From Dromaius novaehollandiae (lineage: Eukaryota > Chordata > Aves > Casuariiformes > Dromaiidae): a DNA stretch of 64,000 nt. The notes below the pieces were generated by a model, which saw only the letters and a list, made by a program, of their open reading frames with translations, was not told the origin of the DNA and made no database searches. The stretch is from assembly GCF_036370855.1 (NCBI RefSeq), contig NC_088102.1, forward strand, positions 70,255,601 to 70,319,600. The letters run 5' to 3'. Below, in pieces: positions 23,901 to 35,900 of the stretch. The position numbers and the translations under genes were made by a program. How positions within the stretch are numbered: the stretch's first letter is position 1; every line of letters begins with the position of its first letter.

Positions 23901-26900
23901 CTGAGGAGTTGTAATCAGTGGTGGCCGTCGTCCTGCCCGGGCTGGTTGTAGCGTCCTCACGGGCCTCCCTGCTGAAGAGCCCGTCGGCTCCCGGGGCGAG
24001 GAGGCTGGGCAGCGCCCGCCGCTCGCTCCTCAGCTCCTCCCGCTTGTACAGCCGTTCCCACCGTTTGCCCCCCGGCCTGGCGCTCTTCCGCTTGGCAGCA
24101 CCCTTCTCCTTGGAGATGTTGCCCAGGAGCCAGGGGAGCCGGCGGCCAGGGACGGTGCGGAGCTTGCTGGAGGGGACAGGATGCCTCTGAGGGGTCCTGG
24201 AGCGAAGATGCACTTTCCGCAGGGGTTTCGGATAAAGGAAGATGCCGGGGAAGGCGGGTTCCTGAGCCGGGGCCTTGCGCTTCCCCGGCTGCAGCCTGGT
24301 CACGTACACCTTCTCCTGGGGTTTCTTGGGCCTTCTGTCCTGTTTGGGTGCTGCCGGCTTGGTGGGGGCTGGCGCTTTGGCTCTGCCACCGAAGATGGGG
24401 ACAGAGAGGTGGGGCTGGAGGCCCAGGGCGCCGGCACGCTTCGAGGACGACAACAGCCCCAGGTCATCCTCGTCGCCCTCACCGGGATCCTCGGGCAACC
24501 ACCTGAGCATCCGCCCGGGGAGCTGCTCCCGCACGGGGCCCGTGGCCTCGTAGCCGCGGAGGCCCGCGGAGGCGGCCGCCGTTGGGCTGGCGCTGGCCTG
24601 GCGGGCCGTGCTCCACCTTCCCGGCCGCGCGGCGGGGCTCGCCTCGTCCCGGGCCCGGCCCTGCTTGCGGCGGAAGCCGTAGTAGTCCAGGTCGTCTCCG
24701 TAATCCCCCGTGGCCGGCAGGATCTCTTTCCTTTTGGCTCCGGGCACCAGCCCGAGGCTCCTTTCCTTAGTTGCGGGGGGTGGGTCCGTGGGCTCAGGGC
24801 TGTCCGCTCCTTCCTCCTCCTCTTCCTCTTCCTCCAGGAAACCTAGGAAGCAAAGCCAGAGATGGATCCGTCAGGGGTCCCGGCTGCTCAGCACGGACAC
24901 CTCTGCAGCGCGCTGGCCCAGGACAAGCGGGCAAAGCCGGCCCGTGCCTCCCCAGGGAGATGAACCTGCAAGCTGCCCCGGGTGAGGGGGGCTCAAAGGC
25001 GGCAGGATCTGCCTGCTGCTCCCCAGGTGCTGGATCACTGCTAGAGGCTCTGTTAAGCCCTTCCAGCCTTGGCTATTAAAACCTGGGAACAAATCTAGGC
25101 TGCCTGGGAGACGGCCTTGCCAAGCTGCGAACCGACAGCAGAGGCAGGCTCTGAACTCCCCGGCGGCTGCTGCCGGCCTCCACGAGCCGCCCGTCCGCAC
25201 GGACGTCTCTGAGCTCTGCCCCAGGCCATCGTAGCCTGCTGCCGCCGCTCGGAGAGACCGGGGCCAACGCTGCAGCCCGGCAAGTCTGCTAATACCAGCG
25301 TCCTGCAGTGCTGGGTGGCTGAGCCAAGCGGTAAGCGTGACCGCCAAGCCCTGCCCCAGGCAGAGCCCAGAGCCCCCAGCCGCCCCTCCGCGCGCTGCGC
25401 TCCAGCCCCGGCACGTCGCCGCGTCTCCGAGCGGATGAGCTGGCGGGCGAGGACGCCGGGACCTCCGCCCCCCGCCAAGCTGCTGAGAGATGCCCGAAAG
25501 CTGCCCGCGCCTGCCGGCAGGCAGCCGTGACTCACTGTCTGGGCCGAGGAAGAGAAACGCTCGCTGGCGTGGATCCTCCTCCTCCTCATCCATCTTCATG
25601 TACTTATAAAAACCGAATCTGGGTGAGGGAAGCAAGAGATAAGCTCCCAGAGATAAGGGAGGGGTGCAGCCGCAAGCGCACGTGCTCGCAGACGCACGGG
25701 TGTGTGTTGCACGCGGACACGCGGGCAAGTGCGCACGGCCCCGGGGAACACCCAGCCCAGGCGCTCGGCTCGGCCCGGCCCGGCTCTGCCGGCTCCGACG
25801 CGCTGGGAACGGAGCTGGGATTCCCAGGAGCGCTGCCAGCCCTCGAGCTGCTGCCTGCCCCAAGCCCTGGGCACGGGCCAGCTTGGAGGTGACCCTTCAC
25901 TGGCCGATGGAGATGTCCCTTCACTGCTGGATGAAGTTTGGGGCCACCAGGCTGAGGACACATCCCATCGCAGCTGATTTTCCGGGGTGCTCAGAGCAAA
26001 GGGCTGACCGCGGCCCTTCGGCAAGGGCTGGCCTCTCCCCCTCCACGTACCACCGCCGAACACCGGCCCCCCCGCACTTACTTCTCCAGGTAGAGGGGAG
26101 ACTCCCGGTAGAAGCACTTGTTCTCCGTCTCCATGTGAGTGAGGCGAGTGAAGTCGTTGGGGTACACGAACGAGAGGTAGACCTGGGCAGGGGGTGACCA
26201 CGACGCTGGTCACCCCAGTGCAGAGCGGCAACGCCGAGCGGCCAGGCTCGCTCCGAGGAAGAGGAGCGCCGAGGCTGCCAGTGCAGTCCCCCCGGCAGTG
26301 AGGTCCCCCAGCCCCTCTGTCCAACGCCAGCTGGGTCCATCCCAGAATCGGAGACGCGCCGAGGGGGCTTTGGACCCGCACCCCTTTGGGTCAAGAGGGG
26401 GAAATTCAGCCTGACCCTCCAGTGAGGGACATCTTCCCCTGGGTGTTAACACCTCTGCAAGATCAGGGGAGCAGAGAAACGGCTGGCGACGGCAGAGGCA
26501 GGCGGGACAGGGCAGGACGCGTCTCGGGGCGGGGGGGACCGTGACCCCGTTCCCCTCCCGGCCGCCGCGGGGAGACACTTACAAACTGGAGGCCCTGGTA
26601 GCGGGCGATGGGGAAGTCCTTCACCACGTAGGTGGGGCTGTAGGCACAGGGCACCAGCACGTTCTCCACTCGGGAGGCCTCTATCGCCGGGGCTGAGGGG
26701 AGGCAGCCGCGGCTCAGCCCCAGCCCTGCGCGCAGCCCCCCGGCCCAGCCTGCGCTCTTACATCCCGACAGCCCCGCTTGCCTTAGATTTTATAGCTCAA
26801 ACCATCCTATAGCTCAAACCATCCCAAATCGCCCCGCTTTGGCCAACCCAGAGAGACGCTTGTCCCCAGCATCCCTCGGCTGTCCCCGCACTGCGGGCCC

Positions 26901-29900
26901 GGCCAGCACAACTAACTTCTTTACCCCAGCGAGGGACGCTGCATCAGCCAGGTCCTGCCTTGTTCCTGCCCTAGACAGTCAGGAGTAGTGTGCTAGGGCC
27001 CGGTCTCGGCCTGAGGATGCTCCAGCCCCACTTACTGAGGAAGAAGGTGTCCCTGGGGTCAGGCTTCAGCATGTCGGCCCCGTGCTCGTCTCGCTGTGCC
27101 TCCCAGAGGTAGCTACCGCTGTGGCTGGCCAGCGACTGCGGGATGTGCTCCACGTGGTTCATCTTCAGGGACGATTCGTCTGCGGGAGGTGAGGACAGGG
27201 GCTGAACCCACGGGGCTCCTGTCTCAGAGCGCTATCGCCTTCGCCTGCCAGGGCGTCCCGTGGCCCTGCGCCCATCCGATGGCACGAGCCCCCCCGTCCT
27301 GCTGTGCCCCCATCGCCCAGGCCATGCCGAGGTTCAGCCCGGAGATGGGGCTTTCGCCGGCTGCATCCGAGCCCTGGGGCGAGCCAGCCTAAGGAAGGCG
27401 TCCTGGCCGCCCTGGAAAACCGGGAGCATCCTCCAAGGCAGCCCTTCCAACCCCTTCAAACCTGCAAGATGGGGAAGGGGCAGTCCTGGCCTGTCTCGCG
27501 ACCCTCACGCCCCAGCTCTCGGGGGCATCAGTGGAGCTGCTGAGACCGCACAAGGACAAATCCAGCTCCGGCAGCCCTCTCGCATGCTTGCAGACCCTGT
27601 GACTAATCAACCTAGTAATTACCGCCATCAACTAATGACCGCGATAGGGAAAGGGTACAACTGATCTGAGCCGGGCAGCCCCAGCTCCGATTACAGCATC
27701 GTTCGCCACATGGAAACGCTCGGCGGCTTCAACTTCCAAGGACGCCTCTAAGCTTTGAATCCTCTTCCCCAGAGAGGTGCAGGTAAATACAAGAGCTCGT
27801 TTCCTCCCTTTCTATTCAGGGAGTGGGGTGGCAACGTGTTCTTCGTTATTAACCAGCACCCAGAGCCCTCCCCTCCATTAACAGCCTAACTCCCGGCACC
27901 TCCGCTTCCCAGCAAGGCCGGAACAGGAGCAGGGAGGTCACCCCGCTCCGGTCAGCTCGACCTCGCTCCGAGCTGCCTGCCCCAAGCACCCAGCTGCACC
28001 CTGCTCCCTTTCCGGGAAGGTTTCACAGCCCTGCGTGCTGCAGAGCTGCAGGGAAACAAGCAGGTCCTGATGGGAGCAGGACCCCTTCCCGAGCCCCAAA
28101 CGCTTCTGCACAACGGCGGCAGGGAACTCCTGGGTGCTGGAGCCCGGGGAGATGGGGGACACCCAGCTCAGAGGCGATCATCCCCCATGCCCTGGGGACG
28201 GACTCCCCACGAGTGACTTCGCTTCTCCCCGGGACGCTAGTGGCATCCGAGGGAGCCAGGAAGCAGAAGGGAGCCGGCGCTGATGGATAGCAATCGAGGG
28301 AAATATATCTGTGCCTCATCCATCTCTCGGGCACCCGCATCGATACCTCAGTCCCTTCCATGGCAGCCTCCATCCCTCTTCTGCCCATTGATTCCTGCAT
28401 GTTGCACGTCCCCCGCTGCCTTATCGACACCTCTCGGGGCACGTTTAATGACCAGTCCTCAAGCGTATTGAGCACCGGGGAAGCACCCATCTATCAAATG
28501 GTTTCTTGCTGCCAGGCCAGGAAAGGGGCAGGAAGCAGAAGATCTATAGATTTAATTAAACCCCGCACCATCCATCCCCACTTACACGACAGCTCCTCAT
28601 AACTCAGGGCCGGGGCAAGGAGCCGAGGAGCTCGTTGAGGAGCAGCTCCGTAGTCTCAGCAGCAGGGAGGAGGCTGGAGCGGCCGAGGGAGCCGCGTTTC
28701 CGCGCGTCGCCTCCGCATCCCAGTCCTGGGAAGGCCACGGCGCGCCGCCAGCATCGCCCCTACCCGCTGCAGCCTCCTGCCTCTTTCCCGATGCGCAGCA
28801 GAAACGCCGGCCGGTTCCGGATGCCGAGATGGGCCCAATTCTCCCCAGGGCTTTGGCTTCCTTCCCAGGCTCTCGTGCTGTCTCTGCCCCGTGAGCTGCC
28901 CGGCTGCATCTCAGGGCAAAGCGTGGTGCTTGCCTGCCCCGGCCGCGCGCAAAGGCGTGCGCAGAAAGCCGAGGCGCACCGGTGGCCCTTACCTGTGTAA
29001 AGGGAAATGTAGGAGGAGTCGATCACTTCGAACTTCAAGCTGGGGAGGAAAACTCGCCACTAGAAGAGAAGGAGAGAGGAAAAATCAGTGCCAGGGCTTC
29101 AGGACCCGGCTGCCCAGCCTCAGGCACCCCAGGCCAGGTCCTCATCCATCCTCAGCTCCCGGTAACTTACCCCTAGGCCCTACGCTTTCCCCAGCCCTGA
29201 CTCTGCAGGAACGACAGGGATAATCTGACCCATCCCAACTCTTGCCGTAACGCAGAGCGATTTGGGATTAGCACACGGGCTTGTTCGCTTTGCAGCTGGA
29301 GAGGGGAGGCAGGGGAGAAGGAGCCCTGCCTGGCTGCTTTGCATTTGGCAGAGGGGCTGAAAGGAGCCTCTTTACAGCCTCTGTAAGGGCTGATATTTCA
29401 CCACTGTGCTGCAGAAGCCACGGCGAGAGGACCAGAGCTCTGCTGAGATGATTTACAACGACCTGAGTCTTTAGGCGACAAGAGAGATCTGACCTAAGAG
29501 GGAAAAGGCATCCGAGACTGTCCCAGCCAGGAAAGCCCACCTCCAGCCGGCTGCCCGAGCCCTGCCGAGGTGCCCAGGCACAGCACGCTCCTCCCAGGGA
29601 CGTCACTGCACGGGGCAGATCGGACGTCAGCCCTGCTAAAACGGCGGAGCCGAAGAGGTGGGAAAGCTGGGGGGTCTTTTCCTGACAAGGGGGACATCTC
29701 AGTACCACCAGTGGCCAGGAACCCCGTCCAAAGCCTGTCTTTCGCTGAGCCCTAGGGCATCCTCTTCCCGCATCTCTCTTCCGCCGCTGTACAAACGAGT
29801 TTGCTTTGACTCAGGCGGGTCTTCATAGCTGTCTGCACTGATTTGACTCCAGACGTTTTAAAAGCTATGCCTTGAGATGGACGCGAGCCTTTGTCCAGAC

Positions 29901-32900
29901 AAGCCCTTAAACACCCACCGGGAAAGATGCGTTAGGGTCCTTTTTTTGTTTGTTTATTTGTTTCTCTGAGAACATCTGAAAGGCTTCCCTCCCTCCAGCG
30001 AAAAAACGTCTCCCCATCTGTTTGTTTTTCACATTAGAAATTCAGATCTTAATCTGTGCCGGATGCTCCGAGATGGAGCCCTTGGAGGGCCAAGATGAGC
30101 GATGGGGAGGAGAAAGGCCAGGAAGGGGTGTTGTCTGCCTCTCTGATGCTTTGCTGGCGCAAGTTTGACTCCGGTGATTAATGACTGCTTGGGAGAAAGG
30201 AAGCCTTTGCTCAAGAGCCAACATCTTCCCCTCCCAGAGAAAGCCTCAGCTCCCAAGACATACGCTCCAGGCCTTGCCAGGGTTGTGCAGCCAAGACAGA
30301 CAAGTTCAGATTTGACACTCCTGATATTTCAAAGGTGGAAGGAGAAAAAAGGGAGCCACTCCACTTCTCGCCCGTCTCTCCCAGCGCTGGATCTGCAACA
30401 CAAGCTGGCAAGGAGGAGGTGGGATGACAGCTCGGGGCGGTGACACACACGGACAGCGTCCTGGCTGGGACCGGCCTGTCTGCCCTGCAGCTCTGGGCTC
30501 CTCTGAGGAGCTGTGAAGGAGCGTGCGGGGGACCTTCCTCCTCCGCCAGCCCTCCTCTCCTCTGCGGAGGTGCTCAGGGGAAAAGAGAGGGGATGGGACT
30601 GACCCAGGTGTCCGATCCGCCGCTGAAGCCCGGAGCGGGACCTCTCCTGGGGACGCTCCGTTAGCGTCCGTTATGGGAGGTGCATCGGCCTGGCAGGAGC
30701 ACTAAGGAGGCATGACAGGGACTTTAGCTCCTGGAAGGCCATCGGCATGAAAGGATCAGAGGAGCAGGGAGAAAAGCAGCCCGTGCCAGGTGTCCTGGGC
30801 AGGAACAGCCACTTTGCTGATGGAGCCCGGGGCGGGGAAGAGCCTCCATCTGAGCAACGCTGGCTCGTCCCCTCTGTAGACTGGGCTGTGCTCCAGGATA
30901 AAGCATTTTAATACACATCAGGAAAGGCCCTGGCCTTGGCTTGGAAAGCGTGACGAAATTAGCCTGAGAGGAGCGTGGTGGGCATTTACTCACGCCAACT
31001 TCCACGTGGTCCGAACCTCGGTCATCTTGTTTGTGGAGCAGCTCAAAGTAGTAGCGTCTGGAGGACATGAGGCTGCAGAAGAGGGGAAGAGGCTGGTTAG
31101 AAAATAGAGCTGAACCTACTGCTACTGCAGCTGGGGTGACGGGGAGCTCCTGGGCCCTCAGCACCAGAGGAGCCACCTCTGGAAGCCGTCTCTGCTTTGC
31201 CAACGTGCGGCTAAAACTTCCTGGGGCAGGGAGAAAGGGAGGTTCCCGCAGGCGTGTGACCCCCCGCTCTGCTGTCCCAGCAGCCCCCAGCCAGCCCCGT
31301 GGCAGCTTTGGGACAGGGGCCAGGCGCTAGCAGGTCAGCGAGCAGCCGGGGACGAGCCCTGCGCGGTGCTCACCGAGTCCGGCACGGGGAGGGGCCGGCG
31401 TTGGCCCACGGCCTGGCAGCAGGGACACACTCACCGTAGAGGCTTGGAGACCTGGGAGCTGAACTTGGTAAACTCCCCCGGGGCTGTCCACTCGGTGCCC
31501 AGCTGCGGGGAGGAAGAACGAGCGTGTGAGAGCGCGTCGCGGGGTCACGGGCCAAGAACAGCAAGATCCCAAAAGTGCACGGGTGTGAATGCGGATCACA
31601 GGATTTCCAACCCTGGGAGTTAATGCCGAGAAAATCCAGGCGAAAATATTAAAACTCCGCTCCTGGGGCACGTGCTGGTCTTCGGTAGCTACACTTGGGA
31701 CACAATCAAGGAGATGGTCATCACAACTCAAACTGAGTCTGGCCAGAGGCAGAGGTGAGGGCCTGGAGATGCTGAGATGTCCTGACATTTCCCAGGGGAG
31801 CAAAGAAATAGGAGAGCTGCCTCTGGGGAAGTCACACAGGATCCCTGCGCACGCAGAGGTGCTGCAGCAGAGGGACTCAGACAGGAGATTTTGTGGTGCC
31901 TAAGGAGGGTCCACGGGTTGGAGACACCTGGAACTGAGAGCTAGGGACCCCCACAAGCCACGCCAGCATCTAGGAGAACGCAGCCTTCCCTCCACCCCCA
32001 GACGCCGTTACCGGCTTGCGAGGAGCAAAGGGATCCCTTTGCGGCAGCTCGAGCATCCCCGGCATGGGGAAACACAGCGGACACAGAAGAACCGAGGAGT
32101 GAAGATCCCTACCTTGCCCACAAACGCAGCCAGCCGGGAGTTGGACGGACTCTCATCGGAGCTGAGCCAGAACTCCGAATTGTCGTCGGACGCCACAGAA
32201 AACTGGAAGTCCCCTGGGGAGAAAGCGGAAGAGAAGGTCACCATGCAGGGATAAAGCAACCATGCAGGGATAAAGCAACCCTGTTGGCCTGGGCTGGGTG
32301 TCTGAAGGGGACGGTGTCTCCTTGTGATCTGGGGAAACAGCGGGGACGGATGGACAGAGGCAACAGGTTGCCCCAAGCCTGGGCTCTGTCCTGCATGGGG
32401 CTGGGGCTTCTTCTCTATTCGAACCATCCAAGGAAAAGGATCTTTGCTCCAGGAAGACTTTCCCACCCGGGAGGCGGGGTATTAGGTGCCGCAAGGGGCT
32501 CTCCACTTCTCTAATAGCCCTTTTGCCCTTGCACGGCCCCAGAAGGGGGAAGGAGGCAGCCTTTGACACGGCAGAGCTCACTCACTCACCATCCTTGAAG
32601 GGGTGGATGTAGCCAAAAATCCGCAGCCCGTAGTTCTTCCACTTGGGCGACACGGCCAGCTTTTTCACCGTGGTGCGGGTCTGGGGAGGGGGGTGAAAGC
32701 AGGAACAGCTCCCACCCAGGCTCAGGCCCGGCAGCAACATCGCCCAGCCCGCCTCCGTCTCATCTTCCCGCGGTCCTGTGCCCCGGCACCAGAGGGGACG
32801 CAGGGGTCCCATCACCACCCGCTGTTCTCCTCCCGCCCCGCTTGGGAGCCTGGCTGGCTCCGATGCGATTACCCGCCCCGAAACGAATCCGAAAGCCCGC

Positions 32901-35900
32901 AGGCAAAGGTCTCGAGTGGGCACCGAGCTCAAGGCCAGGCAAGATCAAGCAGCTCCCAGGGAGGAGAAGGGAGGAGCAGGCCCCCCCTCCAACCCACCGC
33001 CACGGCGTGCTGCACTCACGTGGGGAAAGAGCGGAAAATGCAGGTTCTTCCGCAGGTGCCGCACCGCCCCTCCGCACCAGTCTTCAAAGACGTGCAGGTT
33101 TGCCTTCCCTTTGTACTGCGGGACGAGAGCACGGCAGCGAGCGATGGAGACGGGCCCTCCCTCGGCTCCCAAAGAGCCAAAACACGTCAGCAAAAGCCCT
33201 ACGGGGGTCTGAGGGCAGCGGGTTTGCCAGGACCTCCTGGCCGACTCGGAGACGCTGCAGCCTGGCAGCTACCGAGCAGCGTTTTAAGCCAGGAGGAGGT
33301 CGGGAAAAGGGATGCGGCGAGGGACACCAGCTCTTAGCTCCTGCCCCACGTTTTGGATGGGAAACCCGGCGGGTGGCAGATGCAAAACACGGCTCAGCTT
33401 TCAAGGCAGAGCTTTACTGCAAAGCTGGTGGGATACAAAACCAGCCCTGGCTTTCGGGTGGGAGAAAGGCTGAAACAGAAAAGCCTCCCTGCCCCGCTGC
33501 CCCAGGAGAGGGCCTCCCCCACGCCAGCCCCTCTCCCCCCACCGCCAGCTCTCCCGCGGATGCCGGCTCAGCCCCAGAGGACCGCAAGGCCGGTCCCCGC
33601 CATCGCGAGCCGCCCCTGGCGAGCGGCCCAGCTGCCTAATTTACGGGCTGCCTGAGGAGGGCTGACGCTGCTGAGCGAAGGTCCCCCGCTCCCGTTAACA
33701 CACGGCCACGTTATTGATGTCTCGCCCTGCTCGTGCCCAGCCGGCGCAGCCAGCCCCGGTGCCTGGCTCGGAGCGGGGGACCACGGGATGCTCCCGCGTC
33801 CCTCAGCACCGGCGTTGCGGCGGTGCACGTCTCGCCGCCTGCCTGGGCTCAGCCAGCGGACCACGACGCAGGGAACGTCCCCGCTGGCTTGCTCCCACCA
33901 GCAGCCCGGCCTGGGCCGAGAGGACCATCGTCACCGCCTCCGACCCCTCGCTGCTCCCCGCACCGACGGCCCCCTCGCCGGCTCACCTCCTCGTTCCAGG
34001 GCAACGCCTGCTTGGTCAGGTTGAGTTTGGGATGCCTGGCGGCTCGGTCGGACCATCGGCCTCTGGAAAACCAGCCATCCGAGTCCTGCCCGAGGAAGCG
34101 GGAAGGGAGATGAGAAACAGAGGGATGGGGGCCAGCGCATCCAGGACCGGCACGTGGCACAACCCCTTCCCTTCTCCCGATGGGAAGCGATGGCCACTGC
34201 TCTGCTTTAACCCACGGGGCCGGGGAGATGTTTCCCTGCTGCTGCCTGGCAGACGGGGAGAGAAATCCTGCCCTGGGATGAATCCAAGGAGGGAACCGGA
34301 GCCTTGGGGGAAGCGGTCTGCCAAGCAGACGTGCTTGCAGGAGGCTTCTCTCCCCCTAAACATCTCATTTGCGATGCCGCTGCAGCTGGCACAAGACCCA
34401 CCAGCACACACTGCCCTCGGCAGCGAGCTCCTAGTGCCTCCACGCTCTCCCAGAGCCCCACGGCATCTCCCAGGGCCCATATGAGGGTCCCACGGTGCAA
34501 GGTGCTGCACATCGCTCGCCCCAGCCCTGCAAAGGGAGGTGGAAAGGCATTTCTGAACCAAGGCAAAAGCTCGCGGCGCTACCTGCGAGGAAAAGCAGGG
34601 CACCCGGGCACAAGCCAGGAGGAGGCAGAGAAATATTGGCAAGGCGTCCCGGGGAGTAGGGTTTCAAAATGTTCCAGCCAAACTTGTTTCCCTTCCTCCG
34701 CTGAAAACAGAACGCTTTCTGTTCCTCTGAAATGCCTGTCTTTTTCCATAGGCTTCTGAAAACAAAATATTTTGGGCTCCGTCTCCCAAAGGACGGAAGC
34801 TCGGGCGATGATGCGATCTCTTACGGCCGCCTGCCACCGACTCGCGCGCTTGCCGCTGGGTTTTATCTGGAACCGACTGATGGACAAATATCTCAAAAAC
34901 ATCCAATCCCTACAAGATTTCTGGTGACAGCCTGCTCCAACAAGGCGAGAGAGATCCAAATTAGCGAAGAGTTGCAATGCGAACTCAACCTGACTATCGC
35001 ACACCAGAGACTCTACCTGGGGGGGGGGGGGGAAGGAAACAGGGGGGAAGAGGGAGACACCCAGATGACACCAAACCAGCTTCAAAACCTCCAGCTTCCA
35101 AAATCCTTGTTCCCCGAGCTGGAAGCGGACGGGACAGCAGAGAAATCGGAAAAGCGGTGACTTCAAGCAAGGCACATCCCCGCCGTCGGGTTAAGCTGCT
35201 CGGCAGACGCAGGCTGAGGGAGCAGCACAGCCCCTCTTCCCTGTAAGGGGATTAGGTTAATCCGATTGCTCGTGGCTCGTAATTTAGTGGGACTAGGCGA
35301 GCGTTCCCCTTCGGCCGCCTTGCCGAGCGGCAAGGAGGAGCCGGACACCACGAGCCAGGCAGGATGAGCCCCTTCTCCTCCACGCGGCCACTTTGCCGAG
35401 GAAGGAGAAAAGCAGCGTCGGCAAAGCCAGGCCCATTAGGATGCGCAGCACTGGGGAAATAATTAGCAAACTCTGCCTAAACCAACTCATTAAAGTCCCG
35501 GAGGAGGGGAACGATGCCCTTGGAAGACGTTATTAGAGAGGCGGCGTAGCTGTGCTGCGATTGCTCGGAGGAAGGATTCCTTCTCTGACCTGGAAAAGCC
35601 GAGCGGTAATTACAGAGCGGCCTGGAGATACGGCACCAGCGCCCGGGTACCCGGAGCGCGGACGGCACGGAGGGAATGTCCTTTCCGACGTCCCCCTCTG
35701 TCTTCTTCCAGCACGGACACAAAAACATGCCCACGCTTTCTCCGGGCTCCTGGATGGATCATGCACTCACAGGACCACAGCCCGGGAAGAGGAGATGCTG
35801 GGAAAGGCCCACCCGGACGGCAATGCGCTGCAGGGACGAGGGCAGCCTCAGTGCCGGAGCGAGACAGTCATCTCACCCACGCCGGAGCAGCGCTGGCAGG

